NCBI RefSeq assembly: GCF_030403505.1
Contig: NZ_JAUEMJ010000002.1
Span: forward strand, 1,054,554 to 1,118,553
DNA length: 64,000 nt
Direction: 5' to 3'
Source of the DNA: Glycomyces tritici
Lineage (GTDB): Bacteria > Actinomycetota > Actinomycetes > Mycobacteriales > Micromonosporaceae
In this document: positions 32,012 through 39,795 of the stretch, in pieces
Position numbering within the stretch: the first letter of the stretch is position 1
How the letters are laid out: each line of letters starts with the position of its first letter
Notes under the pieces: model-generated
What the model was told of the DNA's origin: nothing
What the model saw: the letters and a program-made list of their open reading frames with translations, nothing else
The model's database searches: none
Position numbers and translations under genes: made by a program

Positions 32012-32883
32012 GGCCGGCCTCCGTTCCCGGCGACGCCGAGCAGTTCGCGGCCCCGGTCGAGGGCGTCCTTGAGCTGTTCGGCGCTGGCGTTCGCGGCGGT
32101 CAGGGCGTCCTCGACCTCGAAGATCACCGAGATCGGCCGGAAGTCGGGTTCGGCGAACAGCTCCTCCAGGGTCCGGTCGGCCCACTCCTGTTCGCGCCGG
32201 TACCGGGCCATGTCGGGGCTCTGGAGCTCCTGCGCGTTCCCCAGCGGCAGGTGCACCTGCCAGACGCGGTCGAGCGGCAGGACGGCGAGCTCCTTCTCCC
32301 GGTCCATCGGGTGGTGCTTCTCGGCGGTGATGAAGTTCGAGAGGCTCAGCAGGATGCCCACATCGGCGCCTTCGGCGATGTCGCGGACCTGCTCGCAGAC
32401 CGAGCGCGGCCCGACCTGGTCGAACCACTGCGCCTGGTTCTCGATGGTGATCGGGCAGCCGACGACCTCGTCGAGCCCGGTGAGGTTGTCGATGAAGCAC
32501 TGCGTCTGCTCATCGGTGCCGAACGGCTGGATGAAGGTGCCGGTGTACTGCTCGGTGGTCCCCATGATCCCGATGTGCTCGCCGATGTAGCGGCAGTCGC
32601 TCAGCTCGACCATCCGCGCGAGGCGGTCGGTGACCGCCTGCTTGGGACGGTCGACCGAGCCGATCATGAGCTCGAAGCTGTGCAGGGTCGAGGGCAGCGA
32701 GCCCATCGACGCCGACACGTCGGCGAGGTACTCCGGATCGGACGCGTAGTGCGCGCCGAGGTACTCCATGATGTCGGCGTGCCCCCCGAGCTCCTCCACC
32801 CGCGCATGGAGTGCGGCGAACGCGGGAACGCAGTGGTACAGATATCCGGCACCGATGACCGGTGGTTTGGCCTGCTTGTTCAA
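32008..32883 (-). CDS. DUF692 (MNIO) multinuclear non-haem iron oxidative enzyme, divergent
   Basis: A 291-residue TIM-barrel protein of the DUF692 family (MbnB/TglH-like). Blocks align in order: HADIMEYLGAHYA, LPSTLHSFELMIGSVDR, RYIGEHIGIMG, TFIQPFGTDEQTQ, CPITIENQAQWFD, GILLSLSNFITAEKHH and VWQVHLPLGN. These correspond to the usual HPENY, LHGVxLSLGS, SDHL, PLPYTEE, ENxSxY, LLDxxNxxVxxxNH and HLAGH. Two usual metal-site positions differ: the Asp of LLDxxN is Ser, and HLAGH reads HLPLG. A different iron set or reaction is therefore possible. TTG start overlaps the preceding stop (TTGA). Known members oxidise Cys, Asp, Asn or aromatic residues of peptides; the precursor here lacks Cys, leaving Asp or Phe/Tyr as candidates. 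Confidence 0.82.
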   Translation of the reverse strand: MNKQAKPPVIGAGYLYHCVPAFAALHARVEELGGHADIMEYLGAHYASDPEYLADVSASMGSLPSTLHSFELMIGSVDRPKQAVTDRLARMVELSDCRYIGEHIGIMGTTEQYTGTFIQPFGTDEQTQCFIDNLTGLDEVVGCPITIENQAQWFDQVGPRSVCEQVRDIAEGADVGILLSLSNFITAEKHHPMDREKELAVLPLDRVWQVHLPLGNAQELQSPDMARYRREQEWADRTLEELFAEPDFRPISVIFEVEDALTAANASAEQLKDALDRGRELLGVAGNGGRP

Positions 32884-34085
32884 TTGCGTGCATCCTCCTC
32901 TGCGTCGATGAGCAGCTCATCGGCGATTCGATCTCGGCACATGCCGTTGACGGGTCCCATGAGGGCGGTGGCCTGGGCGTCGCGCAGATGCCGTTCGAGC
33001 GGCAGGTCGGTCATGAAACCGAGCGACCCCATGCCCCCCAGCAGATCGCGGGTGACGGCGACCGACGCGTCGGTCAGGTGCGCTTTCAACCGGCTGGCGG
33101 CGCCGTAGGCGGACTCCGGCCGCACGGCGGTCGCCCGCACGAGCGCCGCGGCGTACGCGTACATGGCCTCGACCTTCGTCGCGGCCTCCGCCAGCACGCG
33201 CCGCGAGTGCGGGTCCTTCGCACGCGGCGGGACGCCGTCGACACGGCCGCCGTACGCGCGCCGCGCGAAGTCGAGCGATGCCGCGGCGGCGCCGAGGGCG
33301 ATCAGCCCCGGGTTCAGCGGCGTCTGGTGGTTGGCGCGCATGAGCGCCGGAGCCGTGCCGAACCCGGACAGGACGTCGTGCTCCGCGACGGGCGCGCCTT
33401 CGAGGACGATCGTCCCGGTGCTGGTGCCGCGCAGGCCCATCATGCGGTAGACGTTCGCGACCTTCACCCCGTTCCCGTGCATGTCGACCCGCACGAACGT
33501 GGGGCCGGCCCCGGGCACGTCCTCGGCGCGCAGGAGCACGTCGACGACCGAGGCGGAGGTCAGGCCCGTGCAGAAGCTCTTGACGCCGTCGATCGCGAAC
33601 CGGTCGCCCTTGGGGCGCATGACGGTCTGCAGATCGGTCTTCCGGGCCGCACCGAAGGGCTCGGTCCAGGCGCTGGCGGCGATCATGTCGCCGCGGGCCA
33701 TCGCGACGAGATCGTCCGCGCGGCGCTCGTCGTCGGCGAACGCGAGCGTCCGGGCAACGACCTGGCAGTGGAACATGAGGATCGCGGCGGTGCTGGCGCA
33801 GCCGCGGGCGACGCGCTCGACCATCGCCGCCGCCGTGCCGTTGTCGAATCCGAGCCCTCCGAACTCGACCGGGATCTGCACCCCGAACGCGCCGATGTCG
33901 CAGAGCGCCTTGATCGGCGCGGCCGGATGCAGGGACTCCCGGTCGACCGCGTCGGCGGCCGGAGCCACGGATGCATCGACCACTGTGTCCAGTTCATTCA
34001 TCCATGAACGGGCGGAGTCCGGTGCCCCGGAAAGGCAGGAGTCCCGAAACCCGACTTGCATGAGACGATCCAGGTGTTCATCCAT
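32880..34085 (-). CDS. Acyl-CoA dehydrogenase-like flavoprotein of the RiPP cluster
   Basis: A 401-residue protein with the acyl-CoA dehydrogenase fold: helical N domain (IKALCDIGAFGVQIPVEFGGLGFD), beta domain (ASAWTEPFGAARKTDLQTVMRPKGDRFAIDGVKSFCTG) and C-terminal helical domain (LLGGMGSLGFMTDLPLERHLRDAQATALMGPVNG). Where ordinary members have the catalytic-base motif YEGT, this one reads LMGPVN, so classical alpha-proton abstraction from a CoA thioester is doubtful. It may be an oxidase, hydroxylase or desaturase acting on a peptide or small amine. The ATG at 34085 has AAGGG upstream. It is the first gene of the operon, and its stop overlaps the MNIO start. Confidence 0.83.
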   Translation of the reverse strand: MDEHLDRLMQVGFRDSCLSGAPDSARSWMNELDTVVDASVAPAADAVDRESLHPAAPIKALCDIGAFGVQIPVEFGGLGFDNGTAAAMVERVARGCASTAAILMFHCQVVARTLAFADDERRADDLVAMARGDMIAASAWTEPFGAARKTDLQTVMRPKGDRFAIDGVKSFCTGLTSASVVDVLLRAEDVPGAGPTFVRVDMHGNGVKVANVYRMMGLRGTSTGTIVLEGAPVAEHDVLSGFGTAPALMRANHQTPLNPGLIALGAAAASLDFARRAYGGRVDGVPPRAKDPHSRRVLAEAATKVEAMYAYAAALVRATAVRPESAYGAASRLKAHLTDASVAVTRDLLGGMGSLGFMTDLPLERHLRDAQATALMGPVNGMCRDRIADELLIDAEEDARN

Positions 34086-34555
34086 CCGCTGCGGCCCTTC
34101 CGTATCTGGGCACGCCAAAGCGCTGCCAGGTCGGCTTGCACGGTCGTGAGGGAAGTCGCCATCGGACGACCGGAGCGCCCTTGCTCCGGCACGACGGCAG
34201 TCGATTCGAGCAGTGCGCGGCGGGCATGAGCCCTGTAGTCCCGAGCGCACTTGCTGTGGTGGACGCGACTCCATGCTATGACCGCGATTGCCGCGAAGTC
34301 GAGTGCGAAGTCCGGATCAGGACATAAGGAGGCCTTGCCCCGCTTTGCCCGTAGCGATCGAGGAGGGCAGATGCTTCGATTCGAGAACCGTTGCGGCGCA
34401 ACACTATCGACCATCGTTCGACAGCGGTGGTTTTGCGGGGGTTTCCGTTGGCGGGCACGGAAAGTGAACTGCCCGAGGCGACGCTTCGTGATACCGTCTT
34501 CACTCAACGGGGGTACGCAACGCTAGAGAACCGGCACTGAGAGAGAACGCGTGCA
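34086..34555. other. Divergent promoter region of the RiPP cluster and its HTH gene
   Basis: About 470 nt between the first cluster gene and the HTH gene. Its base composition is lower in GC than that of flanking genes, and it holds a 7-bp stem CCGGAGC/GCTCCGG at 34170-34189. I find no convincing ORF: frames crossing it lack ribosome-binding sites. No unambiguous -35/-10 pair could be picked out. Both promoters must lie here. Confidence 0.6.
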
Positions 34556-34798
34556 GTGAACTACACCCACCCCAGCGCAGATCAATTCTCCGACCGCGAC
34601 CGCCAGATCCTCGCGAACCTCGTCGCCGCCCCCGACCAGCAGACCGCGGCGGCCTGGCTCGGCATCACCGACCGGCATCTCCGCCGGAGAATCGACGCCA
34701 TCATGCGCCGGCTCGGCGCGGAGACCACGTACCAGATGATCGTTCTGGCCACCCAAAAAGGACTCATAGATCCCAAGGCCCTGCCCGCCGACACCTGA
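34556..34798 (+). CDS. Stand-alone LuxR-type HTH protein beside the RiPP cluster
   Basis: An 80-residue protein that is essentially one GerE/LuxR-type HTH domain: FSDRDRQILANLVAAPDQQTAAAWLGITDRHLRRRIDAIMRRLGAETTYQMIVLATQKGLI. Typical LuxR landmarks are present (SxRxxxIL, LGIT...VRRxIxxIxxKLG with R for V/K variants, A...A...G terminal helix). There is no sensor or receiver domain. The GTG start is preceded by GAGAGAACGC. It is divergent from the biosynthetic operon, so it is the natural candidate for a pathway-specific regulator, possibly working as a dimer or with a partner. 34799-34973 after it holds no supported gene. Confidence 0.8.
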   Translation: MNYTHPSADQFSDRDRQILANLVAAPDQQTAAAWLGITDRHLRRRIDAIMRRLGAETTYQMIVLATQKGLIDPKALPADT

Positions 34799-34973
34799 CG
34801 GCGCGCCGCAAGGCCGCGGGGCCGCGTCCCGGTCGAGGAGCGCCCCTCCATCATCAGCGTCACGATCTTCGGCATCACGCCCGAGGAGATCGTGCCGCCC
34901 CGCATGCGCGGGTTCAGCCCCTGTCAATCGGAGTGCCGGGGGGAATCATGGCCCATCCGAACTGGAGATACAG

Positions 34974-35011
34974 AAAAACCCGGCTCCCTCTTTCGAGGAA
35001 ACCGGGTTTTT
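34974..35011. terminator. Bidirectional A/T-flanked terminator
   Basis: AAAAACCCGG (34974-34983) pairs with CCGGGTTTTT (35002-35011), enclosing a small CCTC/GAGG hairpin. The T-run on each strand makes a classical Rho-independent terminator for the HTH gene on the plus strand and the tRNA on the minus strand. Confidence 0.85.
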
Positions 35012-35018
35012 CATCCAG

Positions 35019-35092
35019 TAGCGGGAGGCGGATTTGAACCACCGACCTCCAGGTTATGAGCCTGGCGAGCTACCGAGCTGCTCTATCCCGCG
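35019..35092 (-). tRNA. tRNA-fMet (CAT), initiator
   Basis: A 74-nt cloverleaf read on the minus strand. The acceptor stem is CGCGGGA with TCCCGCT, with an unpaired C1/T72, the hallmark of bacterial initiators. The D-arm is GAGCAGCTCGGTAGCTC, the anticodon loop CTCATAA (anticodon CAT) sits on a CCAGG/CCTGG stem, and the T-arm is GGTGG-TTCAAAT-CCGCC. CCA is not encoded. The anticodon stem has A29-T41 in place of the usual first of three G-C pairs. Downstream lies the terminator at 34974-35011. Confidence 0.93.
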
Positions 35093-35199
35093 TCGGTAGT
35101 TAAAGAGTACATGACTCCATTCAGCCTCTGCCACAGCGGGGTCCGTGAGCGCAGTCACCACGCATTCACCTGGCGTTTCACTGGAATGCGGAAAGCGAA

Positions 35200-35234
35200 C
35201 GGCCCGGCCTCCCGCAATTGCAGAGGCCGGGCCG
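35200..35234 (-). terminator. Hairpin terminator after era
   Basis: A perfect 12-bp stem (CGGCCCGGCCTC with GAGGCCGGGCCG, 11-nt loop) lies 13 nt beyond the era stop on the minus strand. Confidence 0.75.
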
Positions 35235-35247
35235 CACGCGCGATGGA

Positions 35248-36147
35248 TCAGAAACCGAGGCGCTCGAGCATCTTCGGGTCGCGCTGCCAGTCCTTGGCCA
35301 CGCGCACGTGGAGGTCCAGGTAGACGCGGCTGTCGATGAGCTGGGCGATGCCCTTGCGGGCCTTGGTGCCGACCCGCTTGAGGCGCTCGCCGCCCTTGCC
35401 GATGATGATGCCCTTCTGGCTGTCGCGCTCGACGTAGATCTCCGCCCAGATCTTCTTGCGCGGGCCGCCGTCGGAGTCCTCGTCCTCGACGTCCTCGATG
35501 ACGACGGCGAGGGAGTGCGGGAGCTCGTCCCGGACGCCTTCGAGGGCGGCCTCGCGGATGAGCTCGGCCATCATGACCCGCTCCGGCTCCTCGGTGATCA
35601 TCCCGTCCGGGTACAGCTGCGGCGATGCGGGCAGTTTGTCCGAAAGGACCTTGACGAGCTCGTCGAGGTTCTCGCCCGTCTTCGCCGAGACCGGCACGAT
35701 GTCCGCGAAGTCCGCCAGCGCGGCCACGTTCGTCAGGTGCCGCACGAGGGCGTCCTTGGAGACGAGGTCGATCTTGGTGACGACCGCGACGACCTTGGCG
35801 CTGAGGTTGGCGATCTCGCCGGCGATGAACTTGTCGCCGGGGCCGGGCTTCTCGTTCGCCGGCAGGCACAGCCCGATGACGTCCACTTCGGACCAGGTCT
35901 GGCGGACGAGGTCGTTCAGCCGCTCGCCCAGGAGCGTGCGCGGGCGGTGCAGACCGGGCGTGTCGACCAGGATGAGCTGCGAGTCCGGGCGGTGCAGGAT
36001 CGCGCGGACCACGTGGCGGGTGGTCTGCGGCCGCTTCGAGGTGATCGCGATCTTCTGGCCCATGATCGCGTTCGTCAGGGTGGACTTGCCCGCGTTCGGA
36101 CGGCCCACGAAGCAGGCGAAGCCTGCACGGAAGTCATTGCTAGGCAA
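35248..36147 (-). CDS. era: GTPase Era
   Basis: A 299-residue ribosome-assembly GTPase that binds the 3' end of 16S rRNA. The G domain has G1 GRPNAGKSTL, G2 around TTRHVVRAI, G3 DTPGL, G4 TKID and G5 VSAKTGE. The C-terminal KH domain has EIYVERDSQKGIIIGKGGERLKRVGTKARKGIAQLIDSRVYLDLHVRV, where IIIGKGGE is the RNA-binding loop. A TTG start overlaps the upstream cytidine-deaminase-like gene by 8 nt. It is last in the phoH-ybeY-corC-cdd-like-era operon, an order conserved in actinobacteria. Confidence 0.96.
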   Translation of the reverse strand: MPSNDFRAGFACFVGRPNAGKSTLTNAIMGQKIAITSKRPQTTRHVVRAILHRPDSQLILVDTPGLHRPRTLLGERLNDLVRQTWSEVDVIGLCLPANEKPGPGDKFIAGEIANLSAKVVAVVTKIDLVSKDALVRHLTNVAALADFADIVPVSAKTGENLDELVKVLSDKLPASPQLYPDGMITEEPERVMMAELIREAALEGVRDELPHSLAVVIEDVEDEDSDGGPRKKIWAEIYVERDSQKGIIIGKGGERLKRVGTKARKGIAQLIDSRVYLDLHVRVAKDWQRDPKMLERLGF

Positions 36148-36478
36148 GACGGGTCACCTCTTTGCGAATGACCGACCATACGGTGAGGTCGGCACTGATC
36201 TCCCGGGCGGCCTGGAGGCCGTCGTCGTCGGACGCGGTGCCGAAGAGCACCGCGGCCTCAAGCTTGTCGGCCCCGGCCGCGAAGGCCTGGGCCACGGCCG
36301 CCTGGAGGGCCGTGAGCTGGAGCGAGGGGAGGTCGACGGCCGCCGAGGCGTAGGTGCGGCCGATGCCGTCGCGCACGGCCGCGCCGGTGGTCTGCTGGAC
36401 CCGGCCCGCGGCTCCGCGGGCCAGCGTGGCCAGTTTCGCGTCCTCGGCGTCGAGGGCGTCGACGTGCAGGTCAGACAT
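36140..36478 (-). CDS. Cytidine deaminase-like protein lacking the zinc site
   Basis: A 112-residue protein at the place where actinobacteria encode a 'cytidine deaminase' between corC and era. GAAVRDGIGRTYASAAVDLPSLQLTALQAAVAQAFAAGADKLEAAVLFG matches the deaminase fold. It has no cysteine at all and no HAE or PCxxC motif, so it cannot bind the catalytic zinc. It is probably a non-catalytic homologue, perhaps linked to ribosome biogenesis through its neighbours. It starts inside the corC stop region (8-nt overlap) and overlaps era by 8 nt. Confidence 0.8.
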   Translation of the reverse strand: MSDLHVDALDAEDAKLATLARGAAGRVQQTTGAAVRDGIGRTYASAAVDLPSLQLTALQAAVAQAFAAGADKLEAAVLFGTASDDDGLQAAREISADLTVWSVIRKEVTRLA

Positions 36479-37775
36479 TGATCTTGTGCCTCTCATCGTT
36501 CGCGGCGGACGCAGGGGCGTCGCCGTTCTCGGGCAGGCGCGCGACGCGCACCGTCTCGATGCGGTTGCGGCGGCCAACGGTACCCTCAGCGGTCAGTTCG
36601 AGCCCGCCCAGCCGGGCCCGGTCGCCCGCGAGCGGGACCTTTCCGAGCTCGGCGGCGAGCAGCCCGGCGACGGTGTCCACGTCGAGATCGGGCAGGTCCA
36701 CGCCGAACAGCTCCTCCAGGTCCTGCACGGAGAGCCGGGCGGTGACGCGGGCGGTCCGCTCGTCGATCCACGCGACCGGCGGCAGCTCGTTGTCGTACTC
36801 GTCGGTGATCTCGCCGACGATCTCCTCGAGGATGTCCTCGATCGTGATGAGACCGGCGGTCCCGCCGTACTCGTCCACGACCGCGGCGATGTGGATGCGG
36901 GCGGTCTGCATCTCCCGCAGCAGGTCGTCCACGGGCTTCGAGTCGGGGACGAACGAGACCGCGCGCATCACCTCTGAGACGTGCGGGTTCACGCGGTCGT
37001 CCAGGCGCACGAGGTCCTTGAGGTAGACCACGCCGCGCACGTCGTCGAGGTCCTCCCCCACGACCGGGATGCGCGAGAAGCCGGAGCGGAGCGCGACCTG
37101 CTCGGCCTCGTCCGCGTGCATGTCGGCGGGCACCCACACCATGGCGGTGCGCGGGACCATGACCTCGCGGGCCACGGTGTCGCCCAGGGCGAACACGGAG
37201 GCGATCATGTCGCGCTCCTCGTGGTCGACGGTGCCCTGGGCCTCGGCGGCGTCGACCATCTCGCGGATCTCGATCTCCGAGGTCGCGAACGGGCCCTCGC
37301 GGAAGCCCTTGCCGGGCGTCACCGCGTTGCCCAGGAGGATGAGGAGCTTCGCGAACGGGCCGAGCGCGGTCCCGAGCAGGCCCACCGGCCCGGCCACGGC
37401 GAGCGCGATCGGGTAGGCGTGCTGGCGCCCCAGCGTGCGCGGGCCGACCCCGATGGCGACGAACGACACCACGGTCATGATCACGGCCGAGATGCCGACG
37501 GCGAGCCACGAGTCGTGCCAGGAGTCGAAGGCCACGACGGCGACTATCGCGATCGCGGCGGCCTCGCAGGCCAGGCGCAGCAGGATGAGCAGGTTCAGGT
37601 GGCGGGGCAGCTCCCCGATGACCTTCACGAGGGACTCGGCGCCGCGCTGACGCTGCTCGGCGAGCTCCGCGGCGCGCGCGGGCGAGACGGCCGTGAGGGC
37701 CGAGTCGACCATGGCCGCGGCCCCGGCGACGACGGTCAGTGCGACCGCCGCTGCCAGGAGCGAATACGGGATCAT
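36471..37775 (-). CDS. Hemolysin/CorC family CBS-domain membrane protein
   Basis: A 434-residue protein: an N-terminal DUF21 (CNNM) membrane domain with four helices (to about residue 150), a linker ATSEIEIREMVDAAEAQGTVDHEERDMIASVFALGDTVAREVMVPRTAMVW, a CBS pair with IPVVGEDLDDVRGVVYLKDL and HIAAVVDEYGGTAGLITIEDILEEIVGEITDEYD, and a C-terminal CorC_HlyC domain. Homologues affect magnesium or cobalt efflux. The name 'hemolysin' is historical. The ATG start lies 6 nt after the ybeY stop. Confidence 0.9.
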   Translation of the reverse strand: MIPYSLLAAAVALTVVAGAAAMVDSALTAVSPARAAELAEQRQRGAESLVKVIGELPRHLNLLILLRLACEAAAIAIVAVVAFDSWHDSWLAVGISAVIMTVVSFVAIGVGPRTLGRQHAYPIALAVAGPVGLLGTALGPFAKLLILLGNAVTPGKGFREGPFATSEIEIREMVDAAEAQGTVDHEERDMIASVFALGDTVAREVMVPRTAMVWVPADMHADEAEQVALRSGFSRIPVVGEDLDDVRGVVYLKDLVRLDDRVNPHVSEVMRAVSFVPDSKPVDDLLREMQTARIHIAAVVDEYGGTAGLITIEDILEEIVGEITDEYDNELPPVAWIDERTARVTARLSVQDLEELFGVDLPDLDVDTVAGLLAAELGKVPLAGDRARLGGLELTAEGTVGRRNRIETVRVARLPENGDAPASAANDERHKINV

Positions 37776-37781
37776 GCGGGC

Positions 37782-38255
37782 CTAACTCTCCGCTGCGGCG
37801 TCGCGTTTCGCCCGCCATGCGTCGAGCAGCCGGTTCTGCAGGCCGAACATCTCCTTGGCCTGCTCGGGTTCGGCGTGGTCGTAGCCGAGGATGTGGAGCA
37901 CGCCGTGGACGGTGAGCATGTGCATCTCGTCGGCGGTGGAGTGCCCGGCGTCCTTGGCCTGGGCCTCGGCCACCTCGGGTGAGAGCACGAGGTCGCCGAG
38001 GATCGGCGTGCCCGGCTCGGAGGAGTCGGGGCGGCCGGGCATCGCGTCGTCCATCGGGAACGAGAGGACGTCGGTGGGGCCCGTGCCGCCCATCCAGCGC
38101 TTGTTGAGCTCGGTCATGTGCTCGATGTCGACGACGAGGATCGAGAGTTCGGCGAGCGGGTTCACGCCCATCTCGTGGAGGGCGAAGTCGGAGACGGCAC
38201 GGATGCCCGACTCGTCGACGGCTCGCCCGGACTCATTGATGATCTCGATGCCCAC
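37782..38255 (-). CDS. ybeY: Endoribonuclease YbeY (rRNA maturation)
   Basis: A 157-residue metalloprotein for 16S rRNA 3'-end maturation and ribosome quality control. The zinc motif [21 protein letters not shown] (H...H....H form) is near residue 115-135. [29 protein letters not shown] is the family N-terminal block. The GTG start overlaps the end of phoH by 23 nt. It stands directly upstream of corC. Confidence 0.94.
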   Translation of the reverse strand: MGIEIINESGRAVDESGIRAVSDFALHEMGVNPLAELSILVVDIEHMTELNKRWMGGTGPTDVLSFPMDDAMPGRPDSSEPGTPILGDLVLSPEVAEAQAKDAGHSTADEMHMLTVHGVLHILGYDHAEPEQAKEMFGLQNRLLDAWRAKRDAAAES

Positions 38256-39306
38256 GGTTTCCTCGTTGCCCCTTCTTCGGGTCGCCCATGCGGGCGTCCC
38301 ACTTCTCGTAGGCGTTCACGATATCGCTGACCAGCTGGTGCCTGACGACATCTTCGGCCCGGAGGGTGGCGAAGTGCACGTCCTCGACGCCTTCGAGGAT
38401 GTCGCGGACGACGCGCAGCCCGGAGGTGGCGTTGTTCGGCAGGTCGACCTGGGTGATGTCGCCGGTGACGACGATCTTCGACCCGAAGCCGAGCCGCGTC
38501 AGGAACATCTTCATCTGCTCGGGCGTGGTGTTCTGCGCCTCGTCGAGGATGATGAACGAGTCGTTCAAGGTGCGACCGCGCATGAACGCAAGGGGCGCGA
38601 CCTCGATCGTGCCCGCTTCCATGAGCTTCGGGATCGACGTGGGGTCGATCATGTCGTGGAGCGCGTCGTAGAGCGGGCGCAGGTAGGGGTCGATCTTCTC
38701 GAACAGCGTGCCCGGCAGGAAGCCGAGCTTCTCCCCGGCCTCGACGGCGGGGCGAGTCAGGATGATCCGGGTGATCTCCTTGGCCTGCAGCGCCTGCACG
38801 GCCTTGGCCATGGCGAGGTAGGTCTTGCCGGTGCCGGCGGGGCCGATGCCGAAGACGATCGTGTTGTGGTCGATCGCCTCCACGTACTGCTTCTGGCCGA
38901 GCGTCTTGGGGCGGATCGCCTTGCCGCGCTTGGAGACGATGTTCTGCGAGAGGACATCGACGGGCCGCTCGCCGGGAGCGGACTTGAGCATGTTCTCGGT
39001 GCGCCGGATCATGTCCGGGTCGACGCTCTCACCGTTCTCGACCAAGGCGAGCAGCTCCTTCACGAGTCGTTCGGCGGCGTGCAGGGCGCCGTTGAGTCCG
39101 GTGAGGGTGATGGTGTCTCCGCGCACGTGAAGATCGACGCCGGGGTTGCGGCGTTCGATGTAGCGGAGGTTCTCGTCGGCGCGGCCCAGCAATGCCATGA
39201 GCGAGCTCTGGTCGCCGACGGTGATCGTGGACGTGATCGTCGAGGTGTGCTTGCCGTTCTCAGAGCTGTCGGTCATAGGCTTCGCCCGCTGAGGGCTGTT
39301 CGCCAC
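38233..39306 (-). CDS. PhoH-like ATPase (PhoL)
   Basis: A 357-residue cytosolic ATPase/putative RNA helicase of the PhoH family. An N-terminal KH-like segment ([40 protein letters not shown]) precedes the P-loop domain. Walker A is [16 protein letters not shown], followed by [18 protein letters not shown], Walker [24 protein letters not shown], and [10 protein letters not shown]. The GTG at 39306 follows GGAAGCAG; an ATG ten codons later (MTDSSENG) is the alternative. It leads the ribosome-maturation operon, and overlaps ybeY. Confidence 0.92.
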   Translation of the reverse strand: MANSPQRAKPMTDSSENGKHTSTITSTITVGDQSSLMALLGRADENLRYIERRNPGVDLHVRGDTITLTGLNGALHAAERLVKELLALVENGESVDPDMIRRTENMLKSAPGERPVDVLSQNIVSKRGKAIRPKTLGQKQYVEAIDHNTIVFGIGPAGTGKTYLAMAKAVQALQAKEITRIILTRPAVEAGEKLGFLPGTLFEKIDPYLRPLYDALHDMIDPTSIPKLMEAGTIEVAPLAFMRGRTLNDSFIILDEAQNTTPEQMKMFLTRLGFGSKIVVTGDITQVDLPNNATSGLRVVRDILEGVEDVHFATLRAEDVVRHQLVSDIVNAYEKWDARMGDPKKGQRGNRGHRDHQ

Positions 39307-39327
39307 CTGCTTCCCAAGTGAGACTTT

Positions 39328-39347
39328 CAGCGGCCTCCGGGCCGCTG
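39328..39347 (-). terminator. Short hairpin after the HIT gene
   Basis: An 8-bp stem CAGCGGCC/GGCCGCTG with a 4-nt loop, lying 70 nt beyond the HIT stop. It is the probable end of the rsmE-HIT transcript. Confidence 0.5.
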
Positions 39348-39417
39348 TTCTACATGCCTCAATGGTAGTTGGCGCGTGCGACGGGCGACAACGAGTAATC
39401 GCAGAGGCGGTGTGATT

Positions 39418-39771
39418 TCAGGCCGAAAGCATCCGTCCGAGCGGTTTTCCCCCCGCGACGTGGAAGTGGACGTGGAAGACGTCCTGGCCGCCGTCCGACC
39501 CGGTGTTGGCGAACAGGCGCCAGCCCGACTCGGCCACGCCCTCCGCGGCGGCGACCTCGGCGGACGCCTGCAGCAACTCGCCGGCGAGCGCCGGGTCGGC
39601 CGCCGCGAGCTCGGCGACGTTCGCGTAGTGGTCCTTCGGGATGACGAGGACGTGCGTGGGGGCCTTCGGGTAGAGGTCCCGGAAGGCGAGCACGCGCTCG
39701 GTCTCGAGGACTTTCGTGGACGGGATGTCCCCGGCCACGATCTTGCAGAAGATGCAGTCGGCGTCGGTCAT
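39418..39771 (-). CDS. Histidine triad nucleotide-binding protein (HINT-like)
   Basis: A 117-residue HIT protein, the usual length for HINT/PKCI hydrolases of nucleoside phosphoramidates. N-terminal DCIFCKIVAGDIPSTKVLETERVLAFRDLYPKAPTHVLVIPK is the HINT signature with a CxxC pair. The active-site triad is in VFHVHFHVAGGKPLG. It lies 24 nt after the rsmE stop, a conserved actinobacterial pairing. Unlike the HIT gene at 9603, this one is intact. Confidence 0.92.
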   Translation of the reverse strand: MTDADCIFCKIVAGDIPSTKVLETERVLAFRDLYPKAPTHVLVIPKDHYANVAELAAADPALAGELLQASAEVAAAEGVAESGWRLFANTGSDGGQDVFHVHFHVAGGKPLGRMLSA

Positions 39772-39795
39772 GGTGGGAATCCTAGGGCGTTCCGG

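Noticed and set aside
34799..34973. Continuation of the HTH gene frame after its stop (SIISVTIFGITPEEIVPPRMRG-like)
   Set aside because: No start codon with a ribosome-binding site, and the HTH protein is complete before its TGA; read as intergenic.
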